From Liolophura sinensis (Eukaryota; Mollusca; Polyplacophora; Chitonida; Chitonidae), in NCBI RefSeq assembly GCF_032854445.1, contig NC_088302.1, positions 22,333,788-22,393,787 of the forward strand: a stretch of 60,000 nucleotides of DNA, in the 5' to 3' direction. Made by a program: the position numbers and the translations under genes. The notes under the pieces were generated by a model. That model saw nothing but the letters and a program-made list of their open reading frames with translations. It was not told where the DNA came from and did not search any database. Numbering within the stretch: position 1 is the first letter of the stretch; each line of letters opens with the position of its first letter. Shown piece by piece: positions 1-12,200 of this stretch.

Positions 1-177
1 TGAGCTTGAGGGAACTCTATTACAGCCTTACCTTCTGAAGTACAGTCAGAAGTTGTGAAGGTTCCAGGGTGGTGTGAGCTTGAGGGAACTCTATTACAGC
101 CTTACCTTCTGAAGTACAATCAGAAGTTGTGGAGGTTCCAGGGTGGTGTGAGCTTGAGGGAACTCTATTACAGCCTT
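1..177. repeat. 74-bp tandem duplication spanning the EIF2B5 exon 13 donor
   Basis: Copies start at 1, 75 and 149 with exact 74-bp spacing; the third stops matching at about 177, where unique exon sequence begins. Each complete unit carries exon sequence (on the minus strand) ending CTTCAGAAG plus the donor gtaagg. Two donors are therefore visible and more may lie beyond the edge. Confidence 0.93.
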
Positions 178-223
178 CATAACAAGGATGTTCACATCAT
201 GGATATTGATATTGTAGGCATGC
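106..223 (-). CDS. EIF2B5: EIF2B5 coding exon 13 (W2 domain)
   Basis: 118 bp: [19 protein letters not shown], then [21 protein letters not shown], matching the first W2 helices. Acceptor tttttag, donor gtaagg. The 3' part of this exon and its donor lie in a 74-bp tandem duplication (1-177). Only the donor after 106 keeps the frame; reading into the next copy meets TAA within three codons. Later W2 exons must be left of position 1. Confidence 0.93.
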
Positions 224-3200
224 CTAAAAATGGACCACAAAAAGAGGAACTATTGAAAAAGAGCATTATGTTGGGACTGCCGACCACGAAGTTTTCACAC
301 TGAAATAACTCCTGGATTAATACCCTTATTAATGAGTTAACACATTACTTAATACTGGGAGAAAACAACATTAATATTTTTTTTGAGTATACTTTTATCT
401 TTTCTTCTTTTTGCAACCTTTAATTTATCATGCATCTCCAACAGAGGAAACGCCTCAAGATGCAAGTTGAATGTCAACAACCCACAAAGCCGGGGTCACA
501 AATTGTGATTTGTCATACACTAAACTCAGTTTGTCAGACAAAAACAGGACAAACATTACTTCATACTACCTTACGGCTCATCAACGTTAATCAATCAAAG
601 GAAAACAAGTCAAACATTCCTTCATCTAACAAAATGTTACAGCAATCAGTATATGAGCAAGGTGTATGAAGTTCTCTTTGTCCTCCAGGTATTTGTGGTC
701 CACACTGAAACTTGTGAAAACCCGACACTTGATATACTGGAATCCTGTCAACACCGGCTGCTATACGCGGTTCACCTTTTCTTCCATTTAAACACAAACA
801 ACCCAACCATGATATATTGGAACCTGTCAGCTCTGAACACCGGCCATGTTTAGAAGGCCCATTTTGTACAAACAGTGTTAATCAGACCTGTGAAAACTGA
901 CTCTCTGCTACGTATTGTCTTTATGGAACTCGTCTGTGCGTCCGCATAACATGTGTCCAGCCAAGGCCCCTTCAACCAACAAAATCAACACTAATCCTGC
1001 AAGCAATGTCTTAAAACCCCTGACCCACTGTGGTCTTGTGCTGATGAGGGTTTGTTTGCGTTGTCTTTGTTAAGTAACAAACCCAGAAAAAAGCCATTAA
1101 ATTGTACTTGTACATAAAAGCAAATTTAAAAATGCAGCAGATCTCAACTGTGATCGCTTCAAAACAATAAACAGGATTGAAAGACCAGAAAATCGAGATG
1201 TCACTCGCCAATAAGGGTTTTTTTTCCCCGCCAAATCCAAAAACTTTAACAAATGGTTACTGTGAAATAGTGAATGAAATGGAGTGTCTATTCAAATTTG
1301 TGGCTGAAATACCTGCACATGTTAAATAAAGTTATAATGGCTGTACATTTGCTCTCTCAATTTTTGTAAATACAATGCACATAGCCCTATACACATTTTT
1401 TATTGGTCCAGAGCATGGTCCCTTTTAACATGTTTCAGTGTACTAGCCAATGTTAAGAGTCACAAATCGCTGTGCATGAAGCGTGACTTAACCATTTCCT
1501 CTGCCGGCAGATGACAGAAAACTTACTTCAGCGAATTGATTTCCAAAATTGTGTTTTCTGTACTGATATTTTCCTCCTTAGCACGTTCCATGGTGTCCAA
1601 AACTTCTGTGTAAAACACTGTAAAACAAACAACAGAACTACAACGGCCTGATTTTATGTCTTTCATGACAGAAAAAGTTCAGTCTTTGTTTCCACCAGGA
1701 TGATTTGGATAACATTCCAGAGTAGGGATGACTACACTGATGTTCTATCTATCTTCATCAATGGGGTTTTTTACTTTTACGCAAAACTGTATGTTTTTCA
1801 TTTTTATCGATTCAACTCAGCGTAATGATACAGGAGCCTCTCACCAATGCAGTCACTGTGAGTTCAAGTCCAGTTCATGCTGGCTTCCTCTCCGGTCATA
1901 AATGGGAAGGTCTGCCAGCAACCTGTGGATGGTGGTGGGTTCTCCCCGGGCTCTGCCCGTTTTCCATTCAACATAATGCTGGCCACTGTCTTATAAGTGA
2001 AATACTCTTAAGTACGGCGTAAAACACCAATCAAATAAGTAAATACATTCATGTATCAATGAAGTTTTGTCCTTTCACACAAAACTGCATGGTTTTCTTT
2101 ATCAGAAATTCATGAATCAATGAAGTTATTTACTTTTTACACAAAACTGTAAGAAACTCAATTTCTTCAATTCTAACAAAATAGTCTGAAAAAAAAAAAT
2201 CTGTAGGCTTTAGGACGCATGAGGATAAACATGAGCCTGAGTCAAAATAGCCTGGTGTTAGAGACCAATCAGTACTACTGATAAATTTCAGACTCACAGC
2301 GACTGTCATCTGGGGGAGGACTCCCTGATGGCGACATCCCTTCCTCACTGAAACTATCCTCACTGCTGACTTCCTCCTCTTCATCCTCATCCTCAGACAG
2401 GGATGGCATTCCCCACACATCCCCCAGAGCATCCCCATCTTCATCGTCAATGTCCGCCCGCGGATTGTATACAAACGCCTCTGCCTGAGTCCCGAAACAT
2501 TCAGGGTTCTCAATACCAGCATCTGCAAAACAAGTCACCTTTAGGTAATGCTAACATTTAAACAAGGGACTGCGTTGCATAGCAAAAAATAGTGAGCAGT
2601 ATTAACACACAACGGTAAATTAAATTGATGTGATTTACTGATGGAATACCAAATTTGCAAACCCTACTTGAAACATCCCACTACCCTTCTTCCCCTGCTC
2701 GTAGGGACAGTTGCGGAGACAGCACTACTGGTTGTGTTGTTGCTTTTTGTAGGTATAAATGTACCTTCACTTTTCAAACAACATGATGCTTTACTCCAAT
2801 TCCTCTGCTGTTTTGCATATAGAAAGCAACTTTCAATGCAATTTATGTACATTTTTAAATTGATTTTGGAAACAAAACTCCAATGGTTGGATTTGTCAGT
2901 TTCAGGGCTTCACAAAATGTATAATTTTATCAGTCTATACAGAATAATGCCTTCAGAATATGCATGAACAAACACTTTGCAATCATGCGAAAAGGTTGTA
3001 GAATTACAGTATCTTGTTTTATATATAGTGATGTATTTTTTGATTGGACTCTGAACTACATGTTTCCAATACATTGTTTCTCTGTGAAGGCCTTGAGTTG
3101 GCAAAGATCAGTTTATGGTTTACTCTATTTCACCTTAAGTCTGGTACGTAAAAATAACTTCACAAAAAAATCTTGGTGGCCTTAAAATGTGGATGAATCA

Positions 3201-6200
3201 ATGCAGGGCATGGAACACTATTGGCGTATAATCTGCAATTCCATAAATTTCAAGCAAAATATGTCACTTAAAAATGCCAAAAAAAATGTGAAATACAATA
3301 GCTTTCATCTTGTTCACAAATACAAACCCCCGTTTCAAAAATTTCAGAAGCATGAACTCATCCATGCAGCTGTCAAATGTAAAAAGCTATGTCATATTCA
3401 ACTCTATACGTGTTAGTAAAAATGCATAAAGATGACATTTCAACGTCTTAATACCTGGAATATCCTCTTCCCCAGACTCTCCCCACTCGTCCATCTCCTT
3501 GACCAGCTCAGCGGTCAACAGCGACCCTGGCTTGACCGTCACATTTGGACCAACCTTCACCTGAAATTACAGGCAACAGTGTTTTATGCTGTACTGAGAG
3601 ATATGTCACTTATACGATGGTGGCCAGAGTTATTTTGCGAGGAGACGGAATGTATTAAAGCATACATGTGTTAGTTGCCCATGGGTGTTATTCCCTTAAC
3701 AGTCCATTATGTGCAGCCAATATTTTGCTCTTGGTCACAATAAGTCACCATTTTTATTTTTTTTTTTTTTATTTATTTTTTTTTAGTGACACCTTTATAA
3801 AGAATACAGCACTTATTCAAAAAACTTTCATATTCATAAACCTTACTTTACTTATTTATTTCATTGTTACCCAAGGTTTTTGCACTAAATACAGTGACAG
3901 TAAGATTTATGCATGGAAGAAACAGAAATGCACAGAAAACAAATTTGGTCATTTATTTGGTTGTTGCTTTAATAACAGAACAATTTTTCACTCATATGAT
4001 GAGAATCAGTTTTACTGTTGGAGGAAACTGGGTTATCCAGGGAAAACCACCGATCTTTGGGCAGTAGCCAACGAACTGAAACGGTATCAGGTCATGTCCC
4101 ATTACCTATACTTTGAGACAAAATCCTTCATTACCAATTGACTGTATTCTGGATGAAAATTCGGGGTGATGCCTAACTTGAAAGTCTGATCCAGTACAAT
4201 TTAAATACATGAACAAATATATATTTATGTATCAGGCCATATTGAACTTGTTTCCATCATTTTTACCTTCCATGAGAGAATAGCTCCTGGCTGAATGGTC
4301 ACACCTTGATACAATGTCACATGATCACAGATTATCGCCGTGGTTACCGTACAGTTATCCTCAACTGTCACTCCATCCCACAAATATGAACCTTCAATCA
4401 TCACATTTTCACCTGAAGCAAACACCACATAAAATAACCTATTACTCAACATCATACTGAAAAGAATTCATTCATTTATTGATTTGATTGAGGTTTTACA
4501 CTGTACTCAAGAATATTTCATTTGTTATATGATGGAGGCCAGCATGATGGAAGGAGACAAAGCCCGGGGGAAACCACCGATCATCCGCACGTTGCTGGCA
4601 GAAGTCCGTACATACGACCAAAGGCAAAGTGTTGAAAACAAAGCTTTTTGCTTACCCTCTTTGACCCTACATTGTCTGGTATCATATATGTAACATATTG
4701 TCCCTAATCAACTGTCATTATCAATTCTCATTGGTCATTTTATACACATTCTGCTGCCCGCTCAATTATACCTCAAACAAAGTGAGGAAAAACAACAATG
4801 GGGATATATATAATTTTAAACCTTGCTCAGTATTAAATGGCTTCCTCTTCGCAATGAGTAACTGCTTTAATATTTAGTAATTGACTAATTGTGTTACATT
4901 GTGCCCTGCAGCCCATTTAGAGAGTTATCCCCCCTGATGTTAGAATGTCTGTACACTGTACCAACGTATTCACACACATTACAGTACATGACAGCTGCTG
5001 TTAATTCATCCTACTATAAAGTTACTTGTAGGGACAAAATCATCACATGTACATGAGAACTGACAAATGTGAAATGTCCATATTCAGTCCAGACATTAAT
5101 AAGGCTGGTAATCACTACCTATTTTACAATTCCTTCCGATGACAGAGCCAGAGATGGTCGTGTTACTGCCCACAGAGGTCCCGGATCCAATAACAACGTT
5201 CTTCTCCAGTACGCAGCCCCTGTGAGGAGATCATAACAATAACACAACACCATGCGAGATGTACATGTAAAAGATTCTCACAAATAATGAGAGGATAAAA
5301 CTTCCCGGGAAGATATTAGCTTAGTGATCCATTGTTACCATTATTATTTTGGTCTTACCAGAATAATGTAGCAGGTTGAGGTGAAAACCAAAAATACAGT
5401 ACTATTTATAGTACTGCCTGACTGGGAAAATTTGGCCACCATCAAGGGGGATAAGATTTTTGTATTCCACCCTGAAGTCTCCAGAAGATATCTCCATTTT
5501 GGCATGAAATCCGTTTATTAATTGGGTGCAGCTTTTGAGAGATTCAACTATACTTGGCAGCTTAAATTTCTTTCTAAACTCTATCATGTCATCATTAATA
5601 CCGAAATGCAATTTGTGGATCACTATTAAATGGTCTTAGCAAAGAGAACAAACCTAGCCAGAGTTACGTCTTGACTTCGGTAAATGTTGTGTCGGCCGTA
5701 AGAGACCACATCTGTGTTGTGACTGGAAATGTTTACATCGGGGACAAAAGGGAAACTCCATCTGTTAATGATGTCCTGACTGAAAAAAAAAAAAACAAGT
5801 TGTAGAAACAATTTTGTTTATTATATTTCACAGTTAATTATATCGATCTGAAAATACAGTATTTCACCTAAAATTTGGTATGTAAAAATCTACTTTCAGA
5901 AGCACATAAAGGGCCTCAAATGATATTTTTCAGCCACCCTTAAGTTCTTTTGATAAGAAATTAATCACATTTCATAAAAATTCTTAAGCAGGTGGACGAA
6001 TCAATTAAACACACGCAAACTGTGTCACCTAAAAAATGCTAAAATTTAGGTGAAATACAAAAGTGTAGAGCAAATTTCATATCTACATTGTACACGTGTA
6101 TGTGCAGAAAGTAAGGTTTATGAGCTAACTGAAATAAACATCACCACAGACAACTGTAACATCTAGTCAGGGCATTTCTCAGTTACCATGTTTACCTGGT

Positions 6201-9200
6201 AAACGAGGATGGATTATTCTGGATTTCTGAAAAGTAATACCGATTCCTGACTGCTTCCTTACCATGATAAATTCTGGAGTACAGCTTTAAAAGCAAGTTA
6301 AATAAATAACTGACATATGTACTGCTAAATGTATATGCCAAATCCTCATATTCAACACATAAAATGAAAATTCAGTCAGAGCTGAGCCGATTATGACCTT
6401 TCAATTTGGACACCCTCTTAGGAAGCTTATTTGGGCTACGATATCTTGAAATATCATGAAACCTGAATTCAATGCCTTATATACCAAATTATAGGGCCTT
6501 TACACAATCCACACACATGAATGTAGGGAATTTTTTATTACCATAGGCTAGATAAATTTATTAAGAAATATTCCCGAAAAGTTGCCCTTTTAAGGAGGGA
6601 GTGTTGTAATTTGGGCATGTTGTAATTTGGGCATCTGTAAAGGGTATCAAAATGTCCTTGCATATGGTCCTGCAAAGGATTCTGCAAATGGGTGGACCAA
6701 TAGAAAATTTCATCTAAAGTCCTGGCTTGCACATTTAACCTGCTTCAACAGGTTTACAGTTTCAAGAGAAGCACCTGACAGCTGGATCAACCACGGGATG
6801 GGTACACCTGGAGACAGGGGGCACTCACCTAATAGCATCATACATGAGCACATTCGAGACTCTGGCAGCATACTCGTCTGTGAGGAAATGAACATGCATA
6901 GTGTTACCCAAAATCTGAAGAAGAGAAAACAAAAAATAATTAATCCCTCATGGAATGTCTGATTGATTTTGATTGTTGTCTAATGCAATACTATCATGAA
7001 TTTTCACTTAGATGACAGTGGCGGTAGCACAGTTCGTAGAGCATTGGCTTCAGGAGCGGTAGATCCAGAGTCAATCTTGGCACACCTAACCACACTTAAC
7101 CTAACCACACCTTGTAGCAGGACAGATTTCCACCGAGATGACTTACCGAAGGCAAGTATGGCGCCCCGCCTGAGCCATTATAATGACACGGGTCAACCAG
7201 TCGTTGCACTATCCCCTTCATGCTAAAGGCCAAGCGAGGAAGTTACAACTTCCTCTTTTAAAGACTTAGGTGTGACTCGTCCCAGGATTGATCCTGGATC
7301 TACCACTCCCGAAGCAGACGCTCTACCAACTGCGCTATCCGGGCTGGTAGAAGGAAACCAGAGTGCCTGAGGTTAACTACCCTTTGGCAAATGGCATACA
7401 GGTATATATACACACCAGACTAGTGAGCTTCAACAAATGTTAGACTGCACATCATGACCCTAAGAGCGTCAACTGAAAGGTAAGCACTCTGGCCACTCAG
7501 CCAGGGCCACTTTCTCACTGCCATGTGCCACCAGATAAAAAAAAACATTCAGATGGAACAGCTAATTGGTCAGAAAGATTCATCCAAGGCTACATACATG
7601 TATAATTTAAAACCCCAAAAATAAGTAAACTGTGATTTTTTCTTTGTCATCATGAGGTGAGTAATACAACAGTCACATTCTCCATCAGACAAGAACTTCT
7701 GCTTGACTGAACCGTTTTCTAGCATTTTCACACAAACACAATTCTCTGCTTCACCAATTACTTACTTCTTCATTAATGAGAATGCCTCGTACAAAATCAT
7801 CCCTTGTTTGGTAATCAAAGTTATCTTTGTATAGTTGTGGTACCAGCGGAGAGCAGATGGCAATGTGGGTATCCAGACAGTCATACATCAGCTCCACGTC
7901 ACTGTGCTCTGTAAACACTTCCTGTAACAGAGATTTATTAAATACTAATGGAAACCAAGATTTATGCAAACACTAATGGAAACAGAGATTTATCTAAACA
8001 CTTCCTGTAACAGAGATTTGTGTAAACACAAACAGAAACAGAGATTTATGTAAACACCAAAGGAAACAGAGATTTATGTAAACACTAACAGAAACAGAGA
8101 TTTATGTAAACACTAACAGAAACAGAGATTTATGTAAACACTCCCTGTACATGTAGACTTACATAAATGATTTCTGTTACAGATTTACATCAATACTCTG
8201 TGTAACAGGCACAGACTTATATAAAACCTTTCTAGAACAGAAAAAAATGTATACGTGTATGTTACGTGTATGTAACCACTTCTTGTAACAGACACAATCA
8301 TGCTCTTACATGTAGGTGTGACTCGACCCAGGATTGACCCTGGATCTACCACTCCCATTAAAAAACAAAATTCCATATTCTGATATCTACATGTAAATAT
8401 ATGCACATGTACCATCTCTGCCAGATGTAAACCTTCTTTACATTTGCTTTCATTTATACAAATACATGCAAGTTTACTTTTGTAGCTCACTTTACATGTA
8501 CCTACCCTTGGTATCTCAAAGATTTTCTGGTGCATTGTTTTCTGGTAATGCAGCAATCTGTTTGTTCTGGATTCCATGGCCATCACAAAATCCTCTTCAC
8601 GACACCGAGTTTTGTGTCCAGGCGATGCATGCTTGTAAATTAAGGTCATCACCGCACATTTTTCTTTCTCTCGCCGTATTCTGTAATTATATACTTATTT
8701 TGTGCACATGCAGTTTGTATGCTTTATACATATACAGATGTATATGTGTGAGTTACTACTTCCAAACAATTACATATATACGGTAAAAATGACATTAAAT
8801 TTGACCCAAAATGCTGCATACATGTACATGTACATATCACAAAATATTATGTTTGGTGCTGAACTTTCTCGACCAGGATTTCATATTTCACATCAACGGT
8901 CCTCTCAGAATCAGGCAAACTGTGCAACTTAATCTAGGGTGAAATTTTCAAAAAAATTTTGTCTACATCAAAAGCGAAAATGACCCAGTATTGCATGTCC
9001 ATGTCGACCTTAGATGTCTTCATGATCCTTATTAGTACTCTATTAGAATCTCTGTTCAGAGATTATAGTTTACTGAATGAACGAGATACTGCAATTGCAT
9101 GAATCCTACTGGAACCTTGTTCCAAAGACTGGATCAGCTAGCACGCCATAACCGTACAGTAGCCCATTTATTATCTGTCATGCTCAAGAATACTGAAGTT

Positions 9201-12200
9201 TAACTTTCACAATCCTGAAGGATTGAAATTTATGAAACCATAAATAAAGGTACTTTGTATGGAGTATGATGCTGCTGGTCACGGTTATGGACTGCCCAAC
9301 ATTCTTAAAAGAAAAGACAACACTAGACCAAATATATGGTCTGAAGGATTGAAATTTATGAAACCATAAATAAAGGTACTTTGTATGGAGTATGATGCTG
9401 CTGGTCACGGTTATGGACTGCCCAACATTCTTAAAAGAAAAGACAACACTAGACCAAATATATGGTCTGAAGGATTGAAATTTATGAAACCATAAATAAA
9501 AGTACTTTGTATGGAGTATGATGCTGCTGGTCACGGTTATGGACTGCCCAACATTCTTAAAAGAAAAGACAACACTAGACCAAATATATGGTCTGAAGGA
9601 TTGAAATTTATGAAACCATAAATAAAGGTACTTTGTATGGCGTACGATGCTGCTGGTCACGGTTATGGACTGCCCAACATTCTTACAAGAAAAGACAACA
9701 CTAGACCAAATATATGTATGCATTGTATGACCCGCTTAAAACAAAACAAGACCAAATATATGTATGTATTGTCTGACACGCTTAAAACAAAACACAACGC
9801 TAGACCAAATATATGTATGCATTGTATGACATGCTTAAAACAAAACACAACACTAGACCAAATATATGTATGTATCAATTAAGTATCCCACCTAAAGTTT
9901 AAAAAGAACACTTTAAATCGAAAACTGAAAATATCGAAAAGCAGAGTAAGCAATCTGTGAGCAGATATTTCCACTAAAGTCATCCAAACCGTGTTTGCCT
10001 TCTAGTTATATGTGTGTGGAGTGCGAGTGATGTGACATTGTGTGTTTGGTCGCTCTAACATCGCGCATACCACGGCATCATAAGACTTTCAGATTAAAAG
10101 TCAATTCATAGCATTGCCAAGTATGTCAGAAACACCATGGCTGTGGCCGCTTAGGTCTGGTTTAACGCCAGTTCCAAAATTTCAAAGGATATACACATGT
10201 AATTTCTTTTACGCGACAACAAAAAATCGTTGTTGAAGTAAATGTATTGGAATAAAATGCTGTTGTACATCACAAAAACACATATGTATGCCACAGATGA
10301 TGTAGCCATGAAACTAAATCCCACATGAAGCAGACATGAAGTAAAATATAGTGAGAGTTAAACTGAACGTCACTCACCTGTGTACTTCAACAATATGCTT
10401 CAGCCTAATATTTGCCACAACATCACCAGTGACGAGAACGAAATCTGAGCGAATCAAGGACTTGTCATCCACATCCCTTAGAGCATCCCCAACTGATAAA
10501 CTGTCCTCTGACACAATCACCATCACTGAACACGTTCCAGAGTTGTCTCCCCATTTGGATTTCCTGAAAAATACATAAAGCAAAAAACAACTATTCATAA
10601 TTTCGAGCATCCGAGTTAATAGCATGACCAAGAAAAGTGCTAATGACTGCCTCTGTGCATCAAAGTTTTGAATAGCAATTGTCCAAGTACAGGCACATGC
10701 TCATGTGAGTAGAGAGCTGGGTTGCTTCACCCTAATCAGACACACACTGAATGAACACTGATTTAACCAGTACTCCAGTACTCAAATTCCTTTGGCTTTC
10801 ATTTAAAACATTAATGTCTCACAGTTGATAATAATACGACAGTGAGAGTAAATTATTTTATATACTGTCCATGTTAATATTATCATACATATATTGAACA
10901 CTACAGAAATCACACTGGTTTACACTACATTAAAATTACAGAAGTACATGTACTACAGTATTTGAAACAAACATGTCTTTTCTACCAAACAAACTAGCAA
11001 ACTGAAATGTTTGGAAGGGGAAAATTACTAACGCAATGTGTTTCTTGATTTGGTCCGAGTGAGCACAGCAATAGACGATGATCTCCTGTACGCCAGCAGC
11101 TGTCAGAAACTCCAGGGTATAATCTAAGAGAGGGACGTTCACCAGCGGGAGTAGAGCCTACAACACCAACAAATAATCAGCTCAGACAGCTTGTCATAAA
11201 AAGAATACAAAGGAGTGGGTCATGGCAAAGTGCTTAAAAGTGTTGTCTTTCGTTTGCCAGACACAGATTCAATCCCAGCCTTGAATAGGGATTGTTTGTT
11301 TGCAATCAACGACAGTATGATATGTAACGACAGTGGTATGACCATACCAAATGATATGTAACGACAGTGGTATGACCATATGATATGTAATGACAGTGGT
11401 ATGACCATATGATATGTAAGGACAGTGGTATGACCATATGATATGTAAGGACAGTGGTATGACCATATGATATGTAACGACAGTGGTATGACCATATGAT
11501 ATGTAATGACAGTGGTATGACCATATGATATGTAAGGACAGTGGTATGACCATATGATATGTAAGGACAGTGGTATGACCATATGATATGTAATGACAGT
11601 GGTGTGACCATATGATATGTAACGACAGTGGTATGACCATATGATATGTAATGACAGTGGTATGACCATATGATATGTAAGGACAGTGGTATGACCATAT
11701 GATATGTAAGGACAGTGGTATGACCATATGATATGTAAGGACAGTGGTATGACCATACCATATGATATGTAAGGACAGTGGTATGACCATATGATATGTA
11801 AGGACAGTGGTATGACCATATGATATGTAAGGACAGTGGTATGACCATATGATATGTAAGGACAGTGGTATGACCATATGATATGTAACGACAGTGGTAT
11901 GACCATACCATATGATATGTAATGACAGTGGTATGACCATATGATGCCAACTAAGGAGACCAACAGCCTACAGGTTACTTACAACTACTGATTCAAATTG
12001 TCGACTTTCTTTTGTACGTTGATCCATTGCCATTCACCCTTTGCTGTATTATAAGAATAATACTGACTGGCGTACCAACCCGCTTCAAAGGCACAGAAAG
12101 AATACAACACATGGGCGAGGTCTTCGGTCAACCGCATGCGTTTAATCCATTTGATCAGGATGTCTGGATGAAGACCGTTAACATGTGCGAGGACAGCTAC

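Noticed and set aside
55-303. 82-codon plus-strand open frame at the left edge
   Set aside because: It is antisense to EIF2B5 exon 13 and arises from the 74-bp repeat; the minus strand gives the conserved W2 sequence.
2130-2528. 132-codon minus-strand frame overlapping EIF2B5 exon 11
   Set aside because: It is a shifted frame; the acidic frame with matching splice phases is the real one.
3668-4141. 157-codon plus-strand frame
   Set aside because: AT-rich intron of EIF2B5 on the opposite strand, low-complexity Phe/Tyr runs and no recognisable domain.
7300-7348. Functional tRNA gene (minus strand)
   Set aside because: A- and B-box-like motifs are present, but the sequence continues into a SINE body seen elsewhere in the window and does not fold as a complete tRNA.
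9184-9723. 179-codon minus-strand frame with a 42-residue repeat
   Set aside because: Caused by the 126-bp unit being a multiple of three without stops; it lies in an EIF2B5 intron and its residues match no known protein.
11220-11963. Three overlapping minus-strand frames of 214-247 codons
   Set aside because: They are the 29-bp array read in three frames; each has the same cyclic peptide and no start context.
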